24,061 bases of DNA from a virus. Below, in pieces: positions 16,345 through 23,540 of the stretch. Each line of letters starts with the position of its first letter. Position 1 is the stretch's first letter. Location: the IMG/VR virus record IMGVR_UViG_3300040751_001192, positions 1 to 24,061 of that record. The stretch is one strand, 5' to 3'. Position numbers and translations under genes: made by a program. The notes under the pieces were generated by a model. The model made no database searches, had not been told where the DNA came from, and saw only the letters and a program-made list of their open reading frames with translations.

Positions 16345-17499
16345 ATGGCAGTTAATATTCCAATATGGCCTGGTAGCTCATCCTTCACAGCAGGTGATAC
16401 ACCATTCGGATACTATGATTCAGATTCAGAGTTCGTTACTGATGTTGATAATATAGCATCGTGGTGTGCCAAACGTTTAGGATATCCAATTGTGGATATT
16501 GAACTACAAGATATCAATTTCTATACTTGTGTTGAAGAAGCAGTTACTGAATACTCTACTCAAGTAAACCAATTCAACATTAGAGAAAACCTTTTAAACT
16601 TAAAAGGAAGTTCAACAGGTTCAAACTTATCACAAACACAACTAAATGCAAACTTAGGTGGATTGATTTCATTATCTAAAGATTATGGAACTGAAGCAGG
16701 TAGTGGTGGTAGGGTAACTTACTACACAGGTTCATTTGAAGCAAACGCATCTCAACAAGTTTATGATTTAACTGATGCGAGTTTGGTATCATTGGAGAGT
16801 GGAACTCCTGGTGTTGATAAGATTGAGATTAAAAAGATGTTACACAACGCACCACCTGCGATGGTAAGATACTTTGACCCATTTATTGGTACTGGTTTAG
16901 GTTCTCAACAAATGATGGATACTTTCGGATGGGGTAACTACTCACCAGGTGTTTCATTTATGATGCAACCACTTTATGATGACCTTTTAAGATTACAAGC
17001 AATCGAATTTAACGATATGGTTCGTAAATCTCAATATGGATTTGATATTCAAAACAATAGAATTAGATTATTTCCAGTACCTGAGCACGCATACACAGTT
17101 CATTTCCATTATATTTTAGAATCTGATAGAAGTAACTCAGTAGTATCTAACTCAGTAGTATCTGATTACTCAAACGCACCATTCGATAGAATTACATATA
17201 CTCACATCAATCACGTTGGTAAGAGATGGATTCAGAAATACGCATTAGCATTAGCAAAAGAAATGTTAGGTGCAGTTAGAGCTAAGTTTAGTTCAGTACC
17301 AATTCCAAATTCAGAAATTACATTAGATGGTGCAGATTTAAGAAGTGAAGCAGCATCAGAAAAGGAAATCTTAATATCAGAATTAAGAGAAAACTTAGAA
17401 GCTACTTCTCGTAAGGCATTATTACAGGCACAGCAAGAAGAATCCGAAGCAATGGAACAAACATTGAATAGAGTTCCTCGTGCTATTTATATAGGATAA
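16345..17499 (+). CDS. 13: Neck protein, gp13-like
   Basis: A 384-residue protein with a strong AAGGAG 6 nt before ATG. The N-terminal segment TPFGYYDSDSEFVTDVDNIA, then ASWCAKRLGYPIVDIEL and FYTCVEEAVTEYSTQVNQF (about residues 22-77), is the hallmark of the gp13 neck protein of T4-like marine phages. T4 gp13 is shorter (309). In T4, gp13 with gp14 completes the head-tail connector after DNA packaging. gp14 follows 3 nt later. Residues from the tandem NSVVSNSVVS come from a 15-bp direct duplication. The C-terminus is a charged helix (KALLQAQQEESEAMEQ). Confidence 0.9.
   Translation: MAVNIPIWPGSSSFTAGDTPFGYYDSDSEFVTDVDNIASWCAKRLGYPIVDIELQDINFYTCVEEAVTEYSTQVNQFNIRENLLNLKGSSTGSNLSQTQLNANLGGLISLSKDYGTEAGSGGRVTYYTGSFEANASQQVYDLTDASLVSLESGTPGVDKIEIKKMLHNAPPAMVRYFDPFIGTGLGSQQMMDTFGWGNYSPGVSFMMQPLYDDLLRLQAIEFNDMVRKSQYGFDIQNNRIRLFPVPEHAYTVHFHYILESDRSNSVVSNSVVSDYSNAPFDRITYTHINHVGKRWIQKYALALAKEMLGAVRAKFSSVPIPNSEITLDGADLRSEAASEKEILISELRENLEATSRKALLQAQQEESEAMEQTLNRVPRAIYIG
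17134..17163 (+). repeat. Two 15-bp tandem copies inside gp13
   Basis: AACTCAGTAGTATCT occurs twice with no gap, encoding NSVVS twice in frame. It lies in a Ser-rich loop between the conserved segments FHYILESDRS and FDRITYTHIN. Confidence 0.95.
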
Positions 17500-17502
17500 A
17501 GA

Positions 17503-18030
17503 ATGGCGTTATTTGGTGGAGAAAGAGATGCAGCTTTGTTTAGAAAAATAAACAAAGAATTGATTACGGATATTATTGATACCGAAATCTACTACTATAA
17601 GCTTATTTTAGATGATTCTAAAAGAAATCTTTATGGTGAGGGTAAAGATAAGGTATTTTATAATCCTGTAAAGATTCCTACATTGGTTGATAGAACAAAT
17701 GCAGAACAAATCTTTGATGAATTTGGTTCATCTTACACCAGAAATGTTAACTTCTATTTCCTAAGAGATATTTTAGTAGAAAAGAATGTGTTTCCAGAAG
17801 TTGGTGATGTGATTGTATGGAATGATGAACAACATATTGTAGATGTAACATTTACAAACCAATTCTTTGCAGGAAAGAATCCTGATACTTGGGATGGTGG
17901 TGATTCACAAGGTTATAACATATCTATTATATGTGAAACTCATGTAACGAGAAAAACACAACTAAAATTAGAAGATGATTTCCGATTTGGGAACGATACT
18001 ACAAATAACGATTTACCAGTAGGTGTATAA
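17503..18030 (+). CDS. 14: Neck protein, gp14-like
   Basis: A 175-residue protein 3 nt after gp13, with AGGATAAAG before the ATG. Recognisable features of gp14 from T4-like phages are the start MALFGGERDAALFRKINKEL, then YKLILDDSKRNLYGE, VFYNPVKIPTLVDR, FLRDILVEKNVFPEVGDVI and FFAGKNPDTWDGGDSQG. It is shorter than T4 gp14 (256). In T4 this protein forms the neck together with gp13, joining head and tail. The stop overlaps the next start by one base (TAATG), so gp13, gp14 and the gp15-like gene form one operon. Confidence 0.88.
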   Translation: MALFGGERDAALFRKINKELITDIIDTEIYYYKLILDDSKRNLYGEGKDKVFYNPVKIPTLVDRTNAEQIFDEFGSSYTRNVNFYFLRDILVEKNVFPEVGDVIVWNDEQHIVDVTFTNQFFAGKNPDTWDGGDSQGYNISIICETHVTRKTQLKLEDDFRFGNDTTNNDLPVGV

Positions 18031-18836
18031 TGGCAATAAAGTATAGACAAAATAGAGATGAAAAGGTTGATTTAGGTAGAACCCAAAGTTCTTTTTCAGA
18101 TGACCCTAAATTAAATAAAGCCAAACAAGTATCGAGAAGAAATGATGATGTTAAGAATTTTCAAGTCGGAATATACGATATTGATTTGGCATTTAAAGAT
18201 TTCTTAGAGAAAGATGTTAAACCTACTATCGAAGAGAGTGGAAAATACATTCCAGTACCCGTATTATACGCATCTCCAGAGAATTGGGCATCTGCACAAA
18301 AAGATGGATATTTAAGAGATGCTAATGGTAAAGTTTTAACTCCATTGATTTCATTTAAAAGAAATTCATTAGATATTAACACCGAATATTCAAAATTAAA
18401 GGTGATGACTGATGAAGATACTTCAAGAACATTTGTAAGAAAATACACACCTCAGAATAGATATGACAAATTTTCACAATTAGTGGATAGTAGAGATTAT
18501 TATGAATATCATATGGTAGATACACCTGATTATGTAAACATTCAGTATGATGTTATTATGTGGTGTGATTATATGGAAGATTTAAATAAGTTAGTAGAAC
18601 AGGTAATCTATTTTCAAGGTGGCGCATTTGGTGAAAGATATAAATTCCAAATTAAAGGAGAATCTTACTCATTCGAAACTACAAATGCAGTTGGTGAAGA
18701 AAGATTGGTACGAAGTAATGTAACACTTACTGCAAAGGCATACATTATACCTGAAGATAGAGGTAAACGTACAATGAATACTCAGAAAGCATTTGGTACA
18801 ACCAAAATAGTTTGGAATGTAGGATTAGATACCTAA
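18030..18836 (+). CDS. 15: Tail completion / sheath stabiliser protein, gp15-like
   Basis: A 268-residue protein, close to T4 gp15 (272). It contains YIPVPVLYASPENW (residues 73-86), comparable with the PITYAS segment of gp15, and a later DYVNIQYDVIMWCDYMEDLN followed by LVEQVIYF, comparable with the gp15 segment that ends in a VEQILPWF-like stretch. In T4, gp15 caps the tail tube and sheath and provides the docking face for the neck. The position right after gp13 and gp14 matches the T4 order 13-14-15. The gene starts inside the stop of gp14, with AGGTG just upstream. The assignment rests on two motifs, length and gene order. Confidence 0.75.
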   Translation: MAIKYRQNRDEKVDLGRTQSSFSDDPKLNKAKQVSRRNDDVKNFQVGIYDIDLAFKDFLEKDVKPTIEESGKYIPVPVLYASPENWASAQKDGYLRDANGKVLTPLISFKRNSLDINTEYSKLKVMTDEDTSRTFVRKYTPQNRYDKFSQLVDSRDYYEYHMVDTPDYVNIQYDVIMWCDYMEDLNKLVEQVIYFQGGAFGERYKFQIKGESYSFETTNAVGEERLVRSNVTLTAKAYIIPEDRGKRTMNTQKAFGTTKIVWNVGLDT

Positions 18837-18856
18837 TGTTTCTAAATAAATTTTCA

Positions 18857-18864
18857 TATTTATA
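18857..18864 (+). promoter_or_regulatory. Candidate late promoter motif
   Basis: TATTTATA in the context TCATATTTATATAAAC, 34 nt before the ATG at 18899, in the gap after the gp15-like gene. Confidence 0.58.
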
Positions 18865-18898
18865 TAAACACAAAGTTTAACTTAATAAAAAAAATGTT

Positions 18899-19198
18899 AT
18901 GGCAGAAGTAAAACAAGTCAAAGAAACAGAAGTGATTAAATTTACAGAAGAAGAAATCGCAAAGATTGGAAAGTTCAGACAAGAATTTTCAGAAGTTACC
19001 GCTAGGTTGGGTGAAGTTGAAATTGAACTTACTTTAATCGAAACTCAAAAAACAAATATTGAGAACTTCAAAGCTCAATTAAAACAAAAGTATTTGGAGA
19101 TGAGAGAATCTGAAATTAAATTAGCAGGTGAACTTAAAGAAAAGTATGGTGAGGGTGAGTTCGATATTAATACAGGTGTATTTACACCCAACGTATAA
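18899..19198 (+). CDS. Small coiled-coil protein of unknown function
   Basis: A 99-residue, highly charged, Glu/Lys-rich protein with an unbroken helical stretch (FTEEEIAKIGKFRQEFSEVT through KYLEMRESEIKLAGELKEKY) likely to form a coiled coil. The C-terminus changes to DINTGVFTPNV. No known family is recognised. It lacks a good ribosome-binding sequence (an A-rich stretch precedes the ATG), and an out-of-frame ATG five bases upstream opens a five-codon frame across the start. It has its own TATTTATA and lies between the gp15-like gene and the sheath gene, where T4 carries the terminase genes 16 and 17. It could be a tail assembly factor or scaffold. The ORF is well supported, the function is not. 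Confidence 0.75.
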   Translation: MAEVKQVKETEVIKFTEEEIAKIGKFRQEFSEVTARLGEVEIELTLIETQKTNIENFKAQLKQKYLEMRESEIKLAGELKEKYGEGEFDINTGVFTPNV

Positions 19199-19224
19199 AT
19201 ATAATCGTTTCTGATTTTTTGGAG

Positions 19225-19232
19225 TATTTATA
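19225..19232 (+). promoter_or_regulatory. Candidate late promoter motif before the sheath gene
   Basis: TATTTATA in the context GGAGTATTTATAGATATA, 37 nt before the ATG at 19270. Confidence 0.55.
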
Positions 19233-19269
19233 GATATACAAAACCAAAGAAATTAAATAGGAGAATAAA

Positions 19270-21669
19270 ATGGCAGAAAGAATAGTAAGTCCTGGAGTAT
19301 TTACAAGAGAAAAGGACTTGTCATTTCTACCTCAAGGGATTGGTGAAATTGGAGCAGCGTTAATTGGGTCAACCGTTAAGGGACCTGCGTTCGTTCCAAC
19401 TCAAGTCGAATCTTTTCAAGAGTTTCAGCAGATATTTGGTGGTTTAACGGAAGATTCGTACCTACCATATACTGCTCAATCTTATTTGGAAGATGCTGGA
19501 ACTGCAACAATCGTTAGGGTATTAGGACAAGATGGATACACTCTGGAAAATCCAGTTGGACTAATCATCTCATCATCAGAAGGTACAAAAGTAGCAGCAG
19601 TATTACACCCAACTACTGGTATCGTTTCTGACACCGATGTATTTAAAGCAAGTTCAGTAGCAGACCAATTCGGCTCATCTGATGTATCAGCATCTTTATT
19701 TACATTAACAATTACAGGTTCAGAGGCCGTTGGAACTAATTTTTCAGCATCTTTAAACCCAACAAATGGTAACTACTTTACCAAAACTTTTGGATTCTCT
19801 CCAAGAGGTTCGCAAGACGCGTTTGTACAATCTAACTTTAAAACATTCCAATCAGCATCGTTCGCCACTGGTGAAGAAGTTGTTGTAACTTTAGATGTTG
19901 CAAAAGATATTGATTACTCAAAAGCATATACTGAGGCATCAACACCATACATTACATCACAGAAAGTGGGTGGTGCTACTACTAACTTATTTAAGTTCCA
20001 TACTTTATCACATGGTAACCCAACTAACTACGAATTTAAAATCGGTATTCAGGATGTTAAACCAGCTGGAACTGTAGCAGGTTCTGAGTATGGTTCATTT
20101 ACTGTAATCGTAAGAAGAGTAGACCAAGATAAAGTAAATGGTTCACCATTCGTAGGCGTGGTTGATTCAGATATCAGACCTAACTTAGTTGAAACTTTCC
20201 AGGGTGTTAACTTAGACCCTAATTCACCTAACTTTATCGCTAGAGTAATTGGTGATAAGTGGATTACTGTTGATTCAAATGGTAAATTATCAACAAATGG
20301 TGATTACCCTAACAATTCGGCAAACATTAGAGTTGAAGTAACTCAGGCAGTTAAAGATGAGGCAATTGACCCTTCATTAGTACCTTTCGGATTCGCAGCA
20401 TTGCAAAATCCTTATGGAACTGCATTTACGTTACCTAATCCAACTTATGTATTAGACCAAACAATCAATAACTCATATAACTCTAAGAAGTTCTATGGAT
20501 TTGATTTTGATTTTGTTACAACTGATAACTTAAACTATTTAGCACCAACTCCTGATTCATCTACTGCAACTGCAGGTACTGCATTCTACTTAGGTGATTA
20601 CAATCAGAATACTGGAGCTAACTACCCATCTTCAACCTCACCACACACTGGTTCAATTGATTTAAATGATAATAATACGGCATTAGCATCTCGTAAATTC
20701 TTAGTTCCTTTCCAAAGTGGATTTGATGGATACAAACCAAATAGAATTGTTTATACTGCAGGTGATATCATCGCAGGTAATACACAAGGATATGATTTAT
20801 CTTCAAATACTGCAACTGGTACATTAGCATTTAGAAAAGCTATCAACTCAGTATCTAATCCTGATGAATTTGATATCAATATGTTAGTAATTCCAGGTGT
20901 TATCCACAGATTACACTCTGCAGTAACAACATTTGCTAAAGATATGTGTGAAGATAGACAAGATACATTCTTTGTAATGGATGCATCTGCATGGGCTGAT
21001 TCAATCTCAACTGCAACTAACGCAGTTCAATCATTTGATTCAAATTATGTAGCATCTTACTACCCTTGGGTTAAGATTCTTAACACAGATAAGAACAAAC
21101 CAGTATGGGTGCCGCCATCGGCTGTACTTCCTGGCGTTATCGCATTTAACGACCAAGTTGCCGCTGAGTGGTTCGCTCCTGCAGGATTGAATAGAGGTGG
21201 ATTAACTTCAGTAATTGAAGCTAAGACAAGATTGACAAGAGCAGAAAGAGATGAACTCTACGAAGGTAGATTGAATCCTATCGCTACATTCCCTGGACAG
21301 GGTGTAACTGTATTTGGACAGAAAACACTACAAGCTAAACCATCAGCATTGGATAGAATCAATGTAAGAAGGTTGTTGATTGCAGTGAAGAAGTTCATCG
21401 CATCTTCTACTCGTTACTTAGTGTTCGAAAACAACACAGCAGCAACGAGAAACAGATTCTTATCAATCGTTAATCCTTATTTGGAATCAATCCAACAAAG
21501 ACAAGGGTTATACGCATTTAGAGTGATTATGGATGAAACTAATAACACTCCAGATGTAATTGATAGAAACATTATGGTAGGAGAAATCTTCTTACAACCA
21601 GCTAAGACTGCTGAGTTTATTGTTCTAGATTTCAATGTATTACCAACTGGGGCAGCATTTCCAGAATAA
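19270..21669 (+). CDS. 18: Tail sheath protein, gp18-like
   Basis: A 799-residue contractile sheath subunit, longer than T4 gp18 (659). The N-terminus MAERIVSPGVFTREKDLS, then GEIGAALIGSTVKGPAFVPT and SYLEDAGTATIVRVLG, is the standard sheath start. The C-terminal conserved domain includes DEFDINMLVIPGVIH, YYPWVKILN, VWVPPSAVLPGVIAFND, PAGLNRG, RLTRAERDELYEGRLNPIA, GVTVFGQKTL, INVRRLLIAVKKFI and, at the end, RNIMVGEIFLQPAKTAEFIV. The middle part (about residues 120-480) is the variable, exposed insertion region and accounts for the extra length. AGGAG precedes the ATG. A terminator follows. It contracts around the gp19 tube encoded next. Confidence 0.97.
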   Translation: MAERIVSPGVFTREKDLSFLPQGIGEIGAALIGSTVKGPAFVPTQVESFQEFQQIFGGLTEDSYLPYTAQSYLEDAGTATIVRVLGQDGYTLENPVGLIISSSEGTKVAAVLHPTTGIVSDTDVFKASSVADQFGSSDVSASLFTLTITGSEAVGTNFSASLNPTNGNYFTKTFGFSPRGSQDAFVQSNFKTFQSASFATGEEVVVTLDVAKDIDYSKAYTEASTPYITSQKVGGATTNLFKFHTLSHGNPTNYEFKIGIQDVKPAGTVAGSEYGSFTVIVRRVDQDKVNGSPFVGVVDSDIRPNLVETFQGVNLDPNSPNFIARVIGDKWITVDSNGKLSTNGDYPNNSANIRVEVTQAVKDEAIDPSLVPFGFAALQNPYGTAFTLPNPTYVLDQTINNSYNSKKFYGFDFDFVTTDNLNYLAPTPDSSTATAGTAFYLGDYNQNTGANYPSSTSPHTGSIDLNDNNTALASRKFLVPFQSGFDGYKPNRIVYTAGDIIAGNTQGYDLSSNTATGTLAFRKAINSVSNPDEFDINMLVIPGVIHRLHSAVTTFAKDMCEDRQDTFFVMDASAWADSISTATNAVQSFDSNYVASYYPWVKILNTDKNKPVWVPPSAVLPGVIAFNDQVAAEWFAPAGLNRGGLTSVIEAKTRLTRAERDELYEGRLNPIATFPGQGVTVFGQKTLQAKPSALDRINVRRLLIAVKKFIASSTRYLVFENNTAATRNRFLSIVNPYLESIQQRQGLYAFRVIMDETNNTPDVIDRNIMVGEIFLQPAKTAEFIVLDFNVLPTGAAFPE

Positions 21670-21683
21670 ATAAATTAGATTAA

Positions 21684-21718
21684 GTTCCCCATTTCGGTGG
21701 GGAACACAATCTTTTTTT
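21684..21718 (+). terminator. Intrinsic terminator after the sheath gene
   Basis: GTTCCCCA (21684-21691) pairs with TGGGGAAC (21698-21705). A T-G pair closes a TTCG tetraloop. A seven-T run follows after a 6-nt gap (21712-21718), so the T tract is not immediately adjacent. The candidate promoter of the tube gene begins 10 nt later. Confidence 0.8.
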
Positions 21719-21728
21719 AAAAGAACAA

Positions 21729-21736
21729 TATTTATA
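21729..21736 (+). promoter_or_regulatory. Candidate late promoter motif before the tube gene
   Basis: TATTTATA in the context CAATATTTATATTAAAG, 28 nt before the ATG at 21765 and directly after the sheath terminator. Confidence 0.6.
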
Positions 21737-21764
21737 TTAAAGAAAACACAACGGAGTAACATAA

Positions 21765-22253
21765 ATGGCACAATTATTAGACCCAACTGAAGTAATGTTC
21801 ACATCATTCGAACCGAAGATGTCGAACCGCTTTATTATGTATGTAGAAGGAATTCCTGCATATCTAATCAAAGCAGCCAATAGACCTGAAATATCAAATG
21901 GTAAAGTAACTATCGACCATATCAACGTAAGAAGATATGTAAAAGGTAGAAGTGAGTGGAGTAGTTTAACAATTTCATTGTACGACCCAGTAGTACCATC
22001 TGCAGCACAAGCTACAATGGAGTGGGTACGTTTACACCACGAATCAGTAACTGGTAGAGACGGTTACTCTGATTTCTACAAAAAAGATATCACTTTTAAC
22101 AGTTTGGGTCCTGTTGGTGATAAAGTAGAAGAGTGGACACTTAAAGGAGCATTTATCGAAACTGCTAAATTCTCAGATATGGATTATACTGGTGAAGATT
22201 TAGCAACTGTAGATTTAACACTTGCTTACGATTACGCAATACTACAATACTAA
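21765..22253 (+). CDS. 19: Tail tube protein, gp19-like
   Basis: A 162-residue protein, almost the length of T4 gp19 (163). Typical segments are PKMSNRFIMYVEGIPAYLIK, AANRPEISNGKVTIDHINV, KGRSEWSSLTISLYDPVVPS, EWVRLHHESVTGRDGYSDFY and VEEWTLKGAFIETAKFSDMD, ending in TVDLTLAYDYAILQY. Hexameric rings of this protein form the inner tube inside the gp18 sheath. CGGAG lies upstream of the ATG. It has its own promoter-like motif and terminator, which fits the need for many copies of this protein. Confidence 0.95.
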   Translation: MAQLLDPTEVMFTSFEPKMSNRFIMYVEGIPAYLIKAANRPEISNGKVTIDHINVRRYVKGRSEWSSLTISLYDPVVPSAAQATMEWVRLHHESVTGRDGYSDFYKKDITFNSLGPVGDKVEEWTLKGAFIETAKFSDMDYTGEDLATVDLTLAYDYAILQY

Positions 22254-22271
22254 TTTCGGATTGTTGTAATA

Positions 22272-22303
22272 CAAATTGAAAATTCAGCAAATTGAAAATT
22301 CAG
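22272..22303 (+). repeat. Two 16-bp tandem copies before a terminator
   Basis: CAAATTGAAAATTCAG occurs twice without a gap (22272-22287 and 22288-22303), perfectly conserved and non-coding, directly before the terminator of the tube gene. Confidence 0.95.
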
Positions 22304-22335
22304 AACCCCAACATTTTTGTTGGGGTTTTTGTTTT
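22304..22335 (+). terminator. Intrinsic terminator after the tube gene
   Basis: AACCCCAACA (22304-22313) pairs perfectly with TGTTGGGGTT (22318-22327) around TTTT, followed by a T-rich tail. The left arm is identical to 8372-8381 of the terminator after the gene at 8188. Confidence 0.93.
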
Positions 22336-22340
22336 AATTA

Positions 22341-22360
22341 TATTTATTTTCATATTTATT
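22341..22360 (+). promoter_or_regulatory. Candidate late promoter motifs, two variants
   Basis: TATTTATT at 22341-22348 and again at 22353-22360, right after the tube terminator. The second is 44 nt before the ATG at 22405. Both differ from the octamer at the last base. Confidence 0.4.
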
Positions 22361-22404
22361 ACTAGGTTAACCAAAATTTAAGTTTTAAAACAAAAGAGAA
22401 CGTT

Positions 22405-23283
22405 ATGAGCGAAGAATTGCAAGATGATTACAAATCAAACATCTCAAATCAGGAGATGGTGGAACTTGCCAAACAACAATTTGAACAGAAGCAAGTTTCA
22501 GATTACAAATTCCCAACTGAAATCGTAGAGTTACCATCTAAGGGGTTGATTTACCCAAAGGATAACTCACTTTCAAGTGGTAGAGTTGAAATGAAGTATA
22601 TGACTGCTAAAGAGGAAGATATCCTTACTACACAATCATATATTAAAGATGGTTCGGTGTTAGACCGATTATTCCAATCACTTATTATTTCAAATGGTGA
22701 AGGATTACCAGTAAAATATGTAGATATCACCGCAGGTGATAAAAACGCAATTATGATTGCAGCACGTATTTTGGGATATGGTAAGGATTATGAGGTGGAG
22801 ATTACAGACCCATTTACTAACACAAAACAAAAAGAAGTTATTGATTTAACTCAATTTGAAAATAAAGATTACGATGGTAGTAAACAAACAGAACCACATA
22901 AAAATGAGTTCGAATTCACACTACCTCGTTCAACTCGTAAGATTACGTTTCAAGCATTAACTGAAAGTAAAGAACGTAAGATTAAACATCAGTTAGAAGA
23001 TTTGAAAAAAGCAGGTCGTAAAATGAAAGATTTAACATCTAAAGAATTGACGACTCGTTTAAAAAATACAATTACATCAGTAGATGGGGAATACGATACT
23101 AAATATATTAGTAATTTCGTAGATAACGAATTGTTTGCAGTAGATTCTAAGTCTCTCAGAGCATACATTAATGAAGTTATACCGGATATTGATTTAACAT
23201 ACGAATTTATTTCTGAAGAGACTGGGGAAAGGAGAGAGATGCTACTGCCTATGGATGTCGGGTTTTTTTGGCCTAAGTCTTAA
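22405..23283 (+). CDS. 26: T4_baseplate-family (gp26-like) protein, probable tail assembly chaperone
   Basis: A 292-residue protein with AAGAGAAC before the ATG. After an acidic, helical leader it has FPTEIVELPSKGLIYP (residues 36-51), VEMKYMTAKEEDIL (61-74), LDRLFQSLII and GDKNAIMIAARILGYGKDYE, which I recognise from the gp26/T4_baseplate family of T4-like phages. The C-terminus ends MDVGFFWPKS. The position directly after the tube gene is where other long-tailed phages encode their tail assembly chaperone, usually with a frameshifted extension. Here the end of the gene overlaps a second ORF in the +1 frame at GGGTTTTTTTGG (23260-23271), which supports that reading. The alternative is a baseplate hub protein, as T4 gp26 has been described. 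Confidence 0.75.
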   Translation: MSEELQDDYKSNISNQEMVELAKQQFEQKQVSDYKFPTEIVELPSKGLIYPKDNSLSSGRVEMKYMTAKEEDILTTQSYIKDGSVLDRLFQSLIISNGEGLPVKYVDITAGDKNAIMIAARILGYGKDYEVEITDPFTNTKQKEVIDLTQFENKDYDGSKQTEPHKNEFEFTLPRSTRKITFQALTESKERKIKHQLEDLKKAGRKMKDLTSKELTTRLKNTITSVDGEYDTKYISNFVDNELFAVDSKSLRAYINEVIPDIDLTYEFISEETGERREMLLPMDVGFFWPKS

Positions 23284-23476
23284 TTATAGGAAGTTATTAC
23301 ACTCTCAAATATTCGACCTAATCTATCATGGAAATGGTGGGTTTACCTTTTCAGATGTTTACAATATGCCACTTTGGGCTCGAAAATTTTATATTACTAA
23401 GATTGTAGAATTTAAAGAAAATGAAAAACAGGCGTATGAGAAACAAGCGAAAAAAACAAAAGGTATAAGAAGATAA
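23198..23476 (+). CDS. Probable frameshift extension of the gp26-like protein
   Basis: This frame is open from 23198 (after TAA at 23195) to TAA at 23474-23476, overlapping the previous gene by 86 nt in the +1 frame. The only ATG in the overlap is at 23255, giving 73 residues, and the GGAGAGAG there is 17 nt away, too far to serve it well. A shift at TTTTTTT (23263-23269) would instead join FF to GLSLNYRKLLHSQ. A +1 slip would give a 356-residue fusion and a -2 slip one of 357. The extension has NGGFTFSDVYNMPLWARKFY followed by a Lys/Glu-rich helix, like the short helical C-terminal parts of tail assembly chaperones that contact the tape measure. Independent translation from 23255 remains possible. 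A terminator follows immediately. Confidence 0.7.
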   Translation, partial: HTNLFLKRLGKGERCYCLWMSGFFGLSLNYRKLLHSQIFDLIYHGNGGFTFSDVYNMPLWARKFYITKIVEFKENEKQAYEKQAKKTKGIRR

Positions 23477-23510
23477 TAAGAAACCCAACGTAATTGTTGG
23501 GTTTTCTTAT
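23476..23510 (+). terminator. Intrinsic terminator
   Basis: Arms 23476-23489 and 23496-23510 pair (core AAACCCAAC with GTTGGGTTT) with one bulged T and a six-base loop. It begins on the last base of the stop codon. The right arm ends on the first base of the next TATTTATA. Confidence 0.82.
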
Positions 23511-23517
23511 ATTTATA
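23510..23517 (+). promoter_or_regulatory. Candidate late promoter motif
   Basis: TATTTATA in the context CTTATATTTATACATA, 23 nt before the ATG at 23541, abutting the terminator. Confidence 0.55.
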
Positions 23518-23540
23518 CATATAACAATAGGGAAACTGAT

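Noticed and set aside
17484-17491. TATTTATA close to the gp14 start
   Set aside because: It encodes the end of gp13 (AIYIG) and is only 11 nt from the ATG, too close for a promoter with a leader.
19895-20077. Plus-strand 60-codon frame inside the sheath gene
   Set aside because: It is an out-of-frame shadow within strongly conserved sheath coding sequence, and its predicted protein looks random (His, Leu, Gln rich).
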